Source: PLA3 sp964592235
GTDB taxonomy: Bacteria; Planctomycetota; Phycisphaerae; UBA1845; UTPLA1
DNA: 64,000 bases
Direction: 5' to 3'
Assembly: GCA_964592235.1 (NCBI GenBank)
Contig: CAZQCF010000006.1
Span: forward strand, 1-64,000
Part shown: piece after piece, positions 27,063 to 34,912 of the stretch
Position numbering within the stretch: the stretch's first letter is position 1
How the letters are laid out: the number at the start of each line of letters is the position of its first letter
Position numbers and translations under genes: made by a program
The notes under the pieces: generated by a model
The model's database searches: none
What the model saw: the letters and a program-made list of their open reading frames with translations, nothing else
What the model was told of the DNA's origin: nothing

Positions 27063-28393
27063 CAAGTGTAACGGACTCCTCTGAATTGGCTTTCGAAGAA
27101 TTCGGGGAGCAGCGCGTCGACGCGAAGCAGGCCGCTACGCGTCAGGCGAATCTCGCCGTTCACCTGCTCGGCGGCGCCGTCTGCGAGCAACTGCTTAAAC
27201 GATTCAGCAAAGGCATCGGCGACGTTCAGGCCGAACTTGCCACGGAAGTACGCTGGCTCGATGCGCCCGGTCTTTAGTTGCAGGATCAACTCGCGGATCA
27301 GGCGCTGATGGGGCGTCATCGGCAGGGCACGGGCCACCGGAAGCTCGCCGCGATGAATCGCCGCGAGGTAATCTTCCCACTGGTCGGCGTTCTGAAAATG
27401 CACTCCGGCGAACTGCGAGAAAGACGCCACCCCCGTGCCGATCATGTCGGCCCCGTGCCACAGCGAGTCGCGATAGACGAATCCCGCATGGCGATCCTTG
27501 CGAACGAGCGTGTAGCCGCTGGAGATTTCATAACCGGCCGCCTCGAACGCGCGAAACGCCTCATCCACCCATCGTCGCTTCGTCGTCCAGTCGGCCACGA
27601 GCGGCGCCGTTCCGCCGGCCTTCGCCTCGCGCGAGAACACGGCGTTGTGCGGCAACTCCATCTGGTAAATCGTCACGCTGTCCGGTTCGAGCCGCACAGC
27701 CTTTCCCACCGTCTCGCGCCACGTCGCATCGCTGTCGCCCACCATCCCGGCAATCAGATCGATATTGATCTGCGGGAAGCCGACGCCCCGGGCCCAGTCG
27801 TACGCGCGGAAAATCTCCGGCGACTTGTGCGCGCGGCCGTTCGCCTCCAGCACGGCGTCGTCAAAGTGCTCCACGCCGAGGCTCAAGCGCGTCACGCCCA
27901 GCGCGCGGATCGTGCGCAGCTTGCTCTCTTTCAGCGTGCCGGGTTCACACTCAAACGTCACCTCGCGCGCGGCGCTCCAGTCCCAGTGCGCGCGGATTCG
28001 ATCGACCAGCCGGTTGAGCTGCTCGTTGCTCAGGTACGACGGCGTGCCGCCCCCGAAATAGACAAACTCAAAGTTCCGGCACGCCAGTCCGCCGCGACCG
28101 GCGTACAGCCCCACCTCCCGCGCCAGCGCCGCGGCATAGGTCTCCACCTCGTCGGCGTTCTTGTCGGTGTACACCCGGAAATAGCAGAACTTGCATCGCT
28201 TGCGGCAGAAGGGAATGTGCAGGTACAGCCCCAGCGGCGGCGGATAGGCGACCGGCCGGTCCAGCGCCGCAATCGCCGCCGGCAGGTGCGCCGCCGACCA
28301 TGCTGAAAACGGCGGATAATTCGCGACGAAATAGCTGCCCACCTCGGTCGGCGCCGGTTCACCCGGTTGCGACGCTTGCGGTAGCTCGATCAT
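27062..28393 (-). CDS. HemN-like radical SAM protein
   Basis: I place the start at ATG 28393; the frame extends to 28627 but would run into the divergent gene's promoter. The 443-residue product has Y-L-H-I-P-F-C-R-K-R-C-K-F-C, with Cys63, Cys67 and Cys70 forming the CxxxCxxC cluster site. It also has F-G-G-G-T-P-S for SAM binding, and the C-terminal HemN domain. The HNxxYW heme motif of HemW is absent; Y-R-D-S-L-W stands in its place. It is therefore unlikely to be a heme chaperone. HemN-like enzymes of this class also methylate or cyclopropanate natural products. It is the first gene of the operon. Confidence 0.8.
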   Translation of the reverse strand: MIELPQASQPGEPAPTEVGSYFVANYPPFSAWSAAHLPAAIAALDRPVAYPPPLGLYLHIPFCRKRCKFCYFRVYTDKNADEVETYAAALAREVGLYAGRGGLACRNFEFVYFGGGTPSYLSNEQLNRLVDRIRAHWDWSAAREVTFECEPGTLKESKLRTIRALGVTRLSLGVEHFDDAVLEANGRAHKSPEIFRAYDWARGVGFPQINIDLIAGMVGDSDATWRETVGKAVRLEPDSVTIYQMELPHNAVFSREAKAGGTAPLVADWTTKRRWVDEAFRAFEAAGYEISSGYTLVRKDRHAGFVYRDSLWHGADMIGTGVASFSQFAGVHFQNADQWEDYLAAIHRGELPVARALPMTPHQRLIRELILQLKTGRIEPAYFRGKFGLNVADAFAESFKQLLADGAAEQVNGEIRLTRSGLLRVDALLPEFFESQFRGVRYT

Positions 28394-28538
28394 CGGCGGG
28401 TTCCTGGGCGGTTGGTTTGGTGGGGCTGCGTGCTCGATAAGTGTAGTCGCCGCATTGGCCCGCTTCAAAACGCCGACGCACGCGGTATCATGGCGCCACC
28501 GGGCGCGATCCGCTGCCCGGCATTGCGAGGCGCCATCC

Positions 28539-28940
28539 ATGACTACCAGCATCAAGACCACAACGGTATGGGGTTTCGTCCTTCTCGTCGCCGCGACGCT
28601 CGGCGCAGGGCTGGTCGGCTGCGACAAGCAACCGGCAGCTCAATCGAACACCGCCGCCACTCCGGCCGATGTCGCCGCTCCCACCCCCGGCCACGCCCCG
28701 ACGGCCAACCGCGAGACGCTTCTCGCCAAGCTCGCCAGCGCCGATGCCTTCGACGGTAAGACCGACAAGGTCGTGTCCAAGTGCGCCGGCTGCGCCCTGG
28801 GGATGGACGGCTCGGACAAGTTTACCGTGCAGATCGAAGGTTATTCGCTTCATCTGTGCAACGAGGCGTGTCGCAAGCAGTTCGCCTCCGACACGGTCAA
28901 CGCGGTGCTGGCAATGCGCGTGCCGGGCGCGAAACCCTAA
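28539..28940 (+). CDS. lipoprotein with TRASH/YHS-like Cys motif
   Basis: ATG at 28539 follows GCGAGG. The 133-residue product has a lipoprotein signal ending L-V-G-C (Cys28). A Pro/Ala/Thr linker follows. The C-terminal module has C-A-G-C, about 20 residues, then C-N-E-A-C. This CxxC...CxxxC arrangement is that of TRASH and YHS domains, which bind metals such as copper. It may be a metal-sensing or metal-holding lipoprotein. It is divergent from the radical SAM operon. Confidence 0.7.
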   Translation: MTTSIKTTTVWGFVLLVAATLGAGLVGCDKQPAAQSNTAATPADVAAPTPGHAPTANRETLLAKLASADAFDGKTDKVVSKCAGCALGMDGSDKFTVQIEGYSLHLCNEACRKQFASDTVNAVLAMRVPGAKP

Positions 28941-28983
28941 GTCGAACCGCAGAATGTTTCGCAGGATGCACAGGAATCAACAC

Positions 28984-29036
28984 GTGTGGGACCGGCCAAA
29001 AGCCGGTTCGACACAGGCTATCAGCCTGTGCCACAC
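28984..29036. repeat. three-way-junction palindromic element A
   Basis: GTGTGG (28984-28989) pairs with CCACAC (29031-29036) and encloses two perfect hairpins. These are ACCGGC/GCCGGT (28991-28996 with 29002-29007) and CACAGGCT/AGCCTGTG (29012-29019 with 29023-29030). It lies in the leader of the SMR gene. It does not match guanidine riboswitch classes that I know. Confidence 0.6.
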
Positions 29037-29076
29037 AAATGAAGGTTTGTTCGGTTCCACTTAGAAGGCGCGACGC

Positions 29077-29400
29077 ATGGCGTGGATCATTCTCATCGTC
29101 GCGGGGTTGCTCGAGATCGGCTGGGCCGTCGGCCTGAAATATACAAAAGGCTTTACCGTTCTCTGGCCCAGCGTCTGGACGATCCTCGCGATGATCGCCA
29201 GCATGGGCCTGCTCGCCATCGCCGCGAAATCCCTCCCCATCGGGACAGCCTATGCCGTCTGGACCGGCATCGGCGCGGTCGGCGCGGCGATCCTGGGTAT
29301 GGTGCTGCTGGGCGAATCCCGCGACGCTGCGAGGCTCGTCTGGCTGACCGTCATCATCGTGGGGATCATCGGCCTGAAGTTCTCAACCCGCGCGTCGTGA
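29077..29400 (+). CDS. sugE: small multidrug resistance protein, SugE/Gdx type
   Basis: A 107-residue protein with four membrane helices. Glu13 in G-L-L-E-I-G-W-A is the essential proton/substrate carboxylate. The A-V-W-T-G-I-G-A-V-G motif and the L-K-Y-T-K-G-F start favour the SugE/Gdx branch, which exports guanidinium, over EmrE-type multidrug pumps. It works as an antiparallel dimer exchanging protons. It lies between two structured repeat elements. I find no guanidine riboswitch in the leader. Confidence 0.9.
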   Translation: MAWIILIVAGLLEIGWAVGLKYTKGFTVLWPSVWTILAMIASMGLLAIAAKSLPIGTAYAVWTGIGAVGAAILGMVLLGESRDAARLVWLTVIIVGIIGLKFSTRAS

Positions 29401-29437
29401 GGCGACACGCTCACTCCCGTCGAATCTGCGTAGCTTC

Positions 29438-29510
29438 GTAGGGTGCGTCCTCGACGCACCGAATGAGTCATGTCGGGTCTGCGGACCCGACCTACACGGC
29501 TCGACGCACC
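29438..29510. repeat. three-way-junction palindromic element B plus direct repeat
   Basis: GTAG (29438-29441) pairs with CTAC (29492-29495) around two perfect 8-bp hairpins. These are GGTGCGTC/GACGCACC (29442-29460) and GTCGGGTC/GACCCGAC (29472-29491). The ten bases TCGACGCACC at 29451-29460 recur at 29501-29510. It lies between the SMR gene and the opposing TPR gene. Confidence 0.6.
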
Positions 29511-29518
29511 ATGCCCTG

Positions 29519-30739
29519 TCATTCCAATCGAATCCGCGCGGGGGGGGCCGAGGGGTTGTTCGCGAGATCTTCCAGTCGCGCGAGCTGCGAGCGCAGCGCT
29601 TCGGCCTGCGGGCTGCCGGGGAATTGCGCGATCATCTGCCGCGCGAGGTCGGCCGCCTGGATGTAGCGCCCGTGCCGCGCGAGGTCCATGATTTTCGCTT
29701 CGAGCTGCTGGCGCACTTCGATCTCGGCGTTGGCTTCAAGGGTCGGTAATTGCAGGCGCAAGGCCTCGGCATCGGCGGTTTGTGGAAAGCGCTCGATAAA
29801 CGTTCTCGCGGCGGCGAGGGCTTCTTCCCATCGGCGGCGCGAAACGTACCGCTGCACTTCCGCCGCCATGCGGCGCTGCTGTTCGCCCTGCGCGAGGTTG
29901 TGCTCGCGCTCGATGCGCAGGAGAAGCTGCCGCGCCTCGTTCGAATCGGGATGGCGCTGCTGGAGCTGCTGGGCCACGTCGCGGGCGCGCTGCCACGCGG
30001 AGATATTGATCAAGTCGTTGACTTGTTTCGTCGCCGTCACCACGTCGCTCGATTCGAATCGCTCGCGGGCGGCTTCGACCTCGCCGGGCAGGGCCGTTGC
30101 TTCGGCACGACCCGAAAATCGCCGGGCCAGGTCCTCGGCCACGCGCCGCGCCGCGCTGAAATCGTGCGCCGCCAGCGCCGATTGCATCAGCTCGCGCCCT
30201 TGGCGCCACTGTTCCTCGTCGTATCGCGCCTTCTTCTCGCGCCGCTGCTCGTCAGACAGCAGGGTGTAATCGCGGATGTCGTGCAGGGCCTGCACGATCT
30301 CGCGCCACGGAATCTCCGCCGATGGTCGATCGCGCGGCGGGTCGGTTGATGGCTCGCGCCGCGCCTCGGGCGATGCGTCGAGTTGCAAGCCGAAGACCGT
30401 GTCCATCTTGGCGGCCTCGTTGACAGCGTCGCGCTGCGTGCGCTGCCCCAATTCGTATTGATACCGTTCGACTCGCACCAGCCCGTCGCGCAACTCGCGC
30501 AGCAATGCAACCACCGTCGACATCGCCGCGAGCACACCTCCAGCCAGCATCCCGACGGCCATCCACAGAACAAACTCCGCGACGTGTGCCGACGTGAGCG
30601 GCGCCGGGTCAAGGACCTGCGCCACGAGCCGGAACATTCCGCCGCCAACGCAAAGCACCATCACTGCGGCCGCCGACCACATGAGCACGTCGGTCAGCGA
30701 TCGCGGGGCGGTTGGAGTTGATTCAGGTTGATCGGCCAT
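29519..30739 (-). CDS. membrane-anchored TPR-like coiled-coil protein
   Basis: ATG at 30739 is taken as the start. The 406-residue product has two membrane helices in the first 80 residues and then a long charged helical region. At least four TPR-like repeats are visible, each with an A-x-x-x-A-x-x-F-P-x-S/T-x-x-A-x-x-L pattern, as in I-E-R-F-P-Q-T-A-D-A-E-A. Proteins of this build act as scaffolds at the inner membrane. No enzyme domain is visible, and no operon partner is evident. Confidence 0.65.
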   Translation of the reverse strand: MADQPESTPTAPRSLTDVLMWSAAAVMVLCVGGGMFRLVAQVLDPAPLTSAHVAEFVLWMAVGMLAGGVLAAMSTVVALLRELRDGLVRVERYQYELGQRTQRDAVNEAAKMDTVFGLQLDASPEARREPSTDPPRDRPSAEIPWREIVQALHDIRDYTLLSDEQRREKKARYDEEQWRQGRELMQSALAAHDFSAARRVAEDLARRFSGRAEATALPGEVEAARERFESSDVVTATKQVNDLINISAWQRARDVAQQLQQRHPDSNEARQLLLRIEREHNLAQGEQQRRMAAEVQRYVSRRRWEEALAAARTFIERFPQTADAEALRLQLPTLEANAEIEVRQQLEAKIMDLARHGRYIQAADLARQMIAQFPGSPQAEALRSQLARLEDLANNPSAPPARIRLE

Positions 30740-30932
30740 CGTCGATGCGTCTGGGCTGGTGGTCGCGGCGTGTATCAACAGGCAACGCGGGCAGCGCGGC
30801 AACGGGTCAGGAGTGATAACCGGGAACGATCCGCGGGGAAGCGGCCCGGGCGTTGCTGCGTAATCATTCTAATCGTATGCGTGCCGGTCCGTGCGGATCA
30901 ACCCGCTGCAAAGGACCGCCAGTGCGGTTTGA

Positions 30933-30960
30933 TTGCTGGCGGGATGGTTGGGGCTATAAT
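30933..30960 (+). promoter_or_regulatory. predicted sigma-70-like promoter of lptE
   Basis: TTGCTG (30933-30938), 16 bases, TATAAT (30955-30960). It stands 90 bases before the lptE start in the 310-base divergent gap 30740-31049, which otherwise holds nothing recognisable. Confidence 0.6.
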
Positions 30961-31049
30961 CGCCTCGCTCCGAGGCGGAGGATCGCGACCGGGGCGGCTG
31001 GCGCGGTCTCCCCCGCGCGAACCGGGTGAGTCTCTCGGGAGTAGGTGCG

Positions 31050-31586
31050 ATGCGGTCAAGTGGACTGACCAACGTAGCGTTGCCGCTCTGGATCGTCGTG
31101 GCCGCGGCATTGGTCGGCTGCGGGTATTCGACCGACCGGACGGCGGTGATTCGCACACAGAACGCCAACGGCGACAAGATTCGCACGGTGGCGGTGGATG
31201 TGTTTGAGAGTCGGGAGTTTCGCCGCGGCTTGGAATTGCAGTTGACCGAGGCGCTGGCCAAGCGAATCGAGTCGGAGACGCCGTTCAAGCTGGCGAAGAA
31301 GGATCGGGCCGATACGCTGCTGACGGGCGAAGTGCGCGAAGTGCGGCAATCGACGATCGGGCGGGACTTTCAATCGGTGAAGCCACGCGAGACCGCGGCG
31401 ACGTTTGTCGTGAGCTTTCAGTGGAAGGACTTGCGCACCGGCGAAGTGCTGGTGGATCGGCCGAATTTTGTTCAGACGGTGGATTACATCCGGCCGCTGA
31501 ATGAGGATTTTTACCACGCCAGCCAGCGTGCGATGGATCGGCTCGCGGAGCGGATGATCGAGCAGATGGATACGGCGGATTGGTGA
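31050..31586 (+). CDS. lptE: LPS-assembly lipoprotein LptE-like
   Basis: ATG at 31050 with GGGAG upstream gives 178 residues; a GTG eight codons earlier is the alternative. A lipoprotein signal ends A-L-V-G-C-G-Y-S. The mature part has V-A-V-D-V-F-E-S-R-E-F-R-R-G-L-E and L-T-E-A-L-A-K-R-I-E, followed by alternating beta strands, the LptE pattern. LptE plugs the LptD barrel and helps place lipopolysaccharide in the outer membrane. This is direct support for a two-membrane envelope. lptD is not in the window. Confidence 0.8.
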   Translation: MRSSGLTNVALPLWIVVAAALVGCGYSTDRTAVIRTQNANGDKIRTVAVDVFESREFRRGLELQLTEALAKRIESETPFKLAKKDRADTLLTGEVREVRQSTIGRDFQSVKPRETAATFVVSFQWKDLRTGEVLVDRPNFVQTVDYIRPLNEDFYHASQRAMDRLAERMIEQMDTADW

Positions 31587-31599
31587 GAATCCCGCGGGC

Positions 31600-31605
31600 T
31601 ATAAT
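31600..31605 (+). promoter_or_regulatory. predicted -10 element (TATAAT) of ftsH
   Basis: A perfect TATAAT lies 128 bases before the chosen ftsH start and 13 bases after the lptE stop. No well-spaced -35 is visible. Confidence 0.4.
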
Positions 31606-31732
31606 CCGCAAACGGTCGGGTGGGCTAGGCCCGCTCGGGATTAGGGGACCAACCGGTTACGACGGCAAGTTGCGAATCCGGCGAGTCTAAGCAGCGCGGG
31701 TGCCCAGGCCGATGGGAGCAGACAGGAATCAC

Positions 31733-33790
31733 ATGTCGGACGACGGACAGGAACCTGAAGACGCAGGACAGCGGCCTCGCAAGGGCAGCCGGGGCGGCGG
31801 TCCGCCGATGCCGCCGCGCATGCGCATGACGCGCGGCGCGATGAGCTGGGTGGGGTTCCTGCTGATCGGCCTGATGATCGCGCTGGTGGTCTCGCGGAGC
31901 TACACGCCGCCGGAGACAGTGACGATCGACAAGTTCTGGAAGATGGCCCGCGACGGTCTGTTCACGCAGATCACCCTTAGCGATGATTACATTCTCGCCG
32001 AGCCGCGCGAGTCGGCGCAGGGCGTTCCGCGCTCGCGCGGCGTTCAGAAGCGCTATAAAGTCACGATGCGCGTCGACAACGTTGACGAACTCGCGGAGAA
32101 GCTTCGCAAGGCCTGTCCCGATACGGTCATCCAATACGAGCAGAGTACCCAGCCGCTGATCAACACGCTGCTGTCGATCATCCCGTGGCTGCTGATCTTC
32201 GGGTTCATCTGGTTCTTTGTATTCCGTCAGTTGCGGTCTTCCGCCGGCGGGGCGGGGATGCTAGGCAGCTTTGGCCGCTCGCGCCATCGCGTGAGCAACA
32301 AGGAGCTGACGAACATCACGTTCAAGGACGTGGCGGGCGTCGAAGAGGCGAAGGAAGAAGTCGCCGAGATCATTGAGTTCCTGAAGAACCCCAAGAAGTT
32401 CCAGCGGCTGGGCGGGCGCATTCCGCGCGGCGTGCTGCTGGTGGGCGAGCCGGGCTGCGGCAAGACGCTGCTGGCCAAGGCGATCGCCGGCGAGGCCGAT
32501 GTGCCGTTCTTCTCGATCAGCGGCGCGGATTTTGTTGAGATGTTCGTCGGCGTCGGCGCGTCGCGTGTGCGCGATTTGTTCAAGAGCGCGAAGGAAAACG
32601 CGCCGTGCATCATCTTCCTCGATGAAATCGACGCGGTCGGTCGGCGGCGCGGTGCGGCCTTCGGCGGCGGCGGGCACGACGAACGCGAACAGACGCTCAA
32701 CGCGATTCTCGTCGAAATGGACGGATTCGACACGTCGGATCAAGTCATCGTGATTGCTGCGACCAACCGCGACGACATCCTCGACCCCGCGCTGACCCGG
32801 CCGGGCCGGTTCGACCGGCGCGTGTACGTGCCGCTGCCGGACATCAAGGGTCGGCTGGAGATTCTGAAGGTTCATGCCAAGAAGGTGAAACTCGCGCCGA
32901 GCGTCGATCTGATGCGCATCGCGCGCGGCACGCCGATGTTCAACGGCGCGGAGCTGGCAGCCACGATCAACGAGGCGGCCATCCTCGCGACCATGCAGAA
33001 CAAAGACATGATCGAGATGGATGACCTCGAAGAGGCGCGCGACAAGGTGCGCTACGGCCGCTCCAATAAGAGCCGTCAAATCGAGGAGAAGGAGCGCGAG
33101 AACACGGCCTATCACGAGGCGGGGCATGCCGTGTTGCAGGTGCTGCTGAAGGGCGAGGCCGATCCGCTGCACAAGGTGACGATCATTCCGCGCGGCCGGG
33201 CGCTGGGCGCGACGATGAGCCTGCCGGAGAAGGATCGCTACGGCTACGCGCGGCGCTGGCTCATGGCGACGTTGCGCGTGCTGTGCGGCGGTCGCATCGC
33301 GGAGCAGCGGCACAGCGGCGACGTGAGCAGCGGCGCGGCGATGGACATCGAACAGGTGACGCACCTGTCGCGCGCGATGGTCCTCGAGTGGGGCATGAGC
33401 GACAAACTCGGATTCGTAAAGTATTCGCCCGACAACGCGCGCGAGATGCTTGTGCCCGAGCGGAACTACTCCGACGAGACGGCCGGCGTGATCGACGTGG
33501 AGATTCGCCGCCTGTCGGAAGACGCGTTCCGCGATGCCGAACGAATGATCGGCGAGAACTGGGACAAGGTCGTGCGTGTCGCCGAAGCATTGTTGAAGTA
33601 CGAGACGCTCGATGCGGAAGAGGTCGAAGCCCTGTGCCGGGGTGAATCGTTGAATCGACCCAGCTTGAGCGATCTGCTGGCGGACGAAGGGCGCACGCCG
33701 CGGTCGGCGCGGCCGGCGACGCCGGCCCGGCCCAGCACGCTGCCCGACACGCTTCCCGGCGGCTCGCTGCCGCAGCCGGGCATGGGTTGA
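31733..33790 (+). CDS. ftsH: ATP-dependent zinc metalloprotease FtsH
   Basis: ATG at 31733 is favoured by ACAGGAA eight bases before it; ATG 31700 is possible. The protein of about 685 residues has two N-terminal membrane helices flanking a periplasmic domain. The AAA module has Walker A G-E-P-G-C-G-K-T (the usual form is GPPGTGKT), Walker B I-I-F-L-D-E-I-D and the second region of homology ending R-P-G-R-F-D-R-R. The protease site is H-E-A-G-H. FtsH degrades damaged membrane proteins and short-lived regulators as a membrane hexamer. The C-terminus is a Pro/Ala-rich tail. Confidence 0.97.
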   Translation: MSDDGQEPEDAGQRPRKGSRGGGPPMPPRMRMTRGAMSWVGFLLIGLMIALVVSRSYTPPETVTIDKFWKMARDGLFTQITLSDDYILAEPRESAQGVPRSRGVQKRYKVTMRVDNVDELAEKLRKACPDTVIQYEQSTQPLINTLLSIIPWLLIFGFIWFFVFRQLRSSAGGAGMLGSFGRSRHRVSNKELTNITFKDVAGVEEAKEEVAEIIEFLKNPKKFQRLGGRIPRGVLLVGEPGCGKTLLAKAIAGEADVPFFSISGADFVEMFVGVGASRVRDLFKSAKENAPCIIFLDEIDAVGRRRGAAFGGGGHDEREQTLNAILVEMDGFDTSDQVIVIAATNRDDILDPALTRPGRFDRRVYVPLPDIKGRLEILKVHAKKVKLAPSVDLMRIARGTPMFNGAELAATINEAAILATMQNKDMIEMDDLEEARDKVRYGRSNKSRQIEEKERENTAYHEAGHAVLQVLLKGEADPLHKVTIIPRGRALGATMSLPEKDRYGYARRWLMATLRVLCGGRIAEQRHSGDVSSGAAMDIEQVTHLSRAMVLEWGMSDKLGFVKYSPDNAREMLVPERNYSDETAGVIDVEIRRLSEDAFRDAERMIGENWDKVVRVAEALLKYETLDAEEVEALCRGESLNRPSLSDLLADEGRTPRSARPATPARPSTLPDTLPGGSLPQPGMG

Positions 33791-33809
33791 GCCGGGCCCG
33801 GTCACCGTC

Positions 33810-34259
33810 ATGGCCAATGCAAGTATTCAGATCGTCGGTCCGGGCGAGCTGCCGCTCATCACCGAACTCTACAATCAGATTTTTCGTCCGCCGAAAGACG
33901 TGGAATTTTTCCGTCGGCGTTTCCTCGGGCGGTACAACGCCCTGCTGCTCGTCGCCAGCGTCGAGGAGCGGCCCATCGGGTTCGCGACCGGATTCGAGCT
34001 GAAGCCGTCTGTCTTTTTCGCGTGGCTGGCCGGGGTGCATCCTGATTTTCGCCGCATGGGCATCGGCGCGCAATTGCAGGAGGCGCAGTTCGCCTGGGCG
34101 CGTGAGCACGGCTATCAGTACATCCGCATGGAATGCCACAACGGCCATCGGCCGGTGCTGCACATGGCGATCACGATGGGCTTCAACATCGTCGGCGTGC
34201 GGTGGGACCCGGACCGCGGCGACAACCTCATCATCTTCGAGAAGTCGGTGGCCGAGTAA
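33810..34259 (+). CDS. GNAT-family acetyltransferase
   Basis: A 149-residue protein with the acetyl-CoA-binding motif A, V-H-P-D-F-R-R-M-G-I-G-A-Q-L (residues 76-89), the preceding strand W-L-A-G, and the C-terminal strand near M-G-F-N-I-V-G-V. It transfers an acetyl group to an unknown amine. It starts 19 bases after ftsH and is probably co-transcribed. Confidence 0.85.
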   Translation: MANASIQIVGPGELPLITELYNQIFRPPKDVEFFRRRFLGRYNALLLVASVEERPIGFATGFELKPSVFFAWLAGVHPDFRRMGIGAQLQEAQFAWAREHGYQYIRMECHNGHRPVLHMAITMGFNIVGVRWDPDRGDNLIIFEKSVAE

Positions 34260-34337
34260 CGCTGTTGTTTTCAGTCATCGTCGCAAGATCGCCGCTCTGG
34301 TTGGACGCTTTTGCTGACCGCTACCGGGATTTGCCGC

Positions 34338-34343
34338 TAGAAT
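34338..34343 (+). promoter_or_regulatory. predicted -10 element (TAGAAT)
   Basis: TAGAAT lies 38 bases before the DinB-like start. No ideal -35 is visible. Confidence 0.35.
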
Positions 34344-34380
34344 CGCCCGGTGATGAATAACCCGACCAGGAGAGGAACTC

Positions 34381-34869
34381 ATGACGCCCAAAGACATCGT
34401 TCTGAACCAGTACGCATCGGCCCAGTGGCTTTACGACACGGCTCTGAAGGAAATGAGCGACGCCGATTGTCGATTTCAACCGTTCGACGGCGCGAATCAC
34501 GTCAACTGGATTCTTGCGCATCTGGCCGTGTCCGAGGATAGCTTGATCTCGCAGATCAGCGGTCAGCCCAAGCGCTACAGTGAGCCATTGCACAAATCTT
34601 ACGGTGGAGGGAGCGTTTGCCGCGCCGATGACGGCATGACCCGCGCCGAAGCGTGGAAGATGTACACCGACAGCGCAAAGCGGACCGTGGAGTTCGTGAA
34701 GACCTTTCCCGAGTCGCGTTACGATGAACCCGCCCCGGAAACACTGCGGCAGATGTTCCCTACGGTCGGCGCAGTGATTGGGCTGCTTGGCGCGCACCCG
34801 TACTGGCACTTCGGACAGGTCACGTACAATCGGCGGGCGTTGAAGAAGCCGATGATGTTCGTCGGATAA
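34381..34869 (+). CDS. DinB-like four-helix metal-binding protein
   Basis: A 162-residue protein with the DinB/YfiT layout: a His in N-W-I-L-A-H-L (about 47) and two in A-H-P-Y-W-H-F-G-Q-V (about 140 and 144). These form the three-His metal site at the ends of a four-helix bundle. Family members include thiol transferases and damage-induced proteins. The function here is unknown. It has its own possible -10. Confidence 0.8.
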   Translation: MTPKDIVLNQYASAQWLYDTALKEMSDADCRFQPFDGANHVNWILAHLAVSEDSLISQISGQPKRYSEPLHKSYGGGSVCRADDGMTRAEAWKMYTDSAKRTVEFVKTFPESRYDEPAPETLRQMFPTVGAVIGLLGAHPYWHFGQVTYNRRALKKPMMFVG

Positions 34870-34912
34870 GGCGATTGACACCGGGCCGGATCACACCTAA
34901 GCGGCGATTGAG

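Noticed and set aside
27062..28627. Radical SAM gene starting at 28627
   Set aside because: The added 78 residues are not family-like and would cover the divergent lipoprotein promoter and start.
28941..29076. Guanidine riboswitch before sugE
   Set aside because: The hairpins lack the ACGR loops of guanidine-II and the conserved core of guanidine-I. The structure fits a repeat element better.
32261..33817. 518-codon minus-strand frame
   Set aside because: Antisense to ftsH, which has all catalytic motifs.
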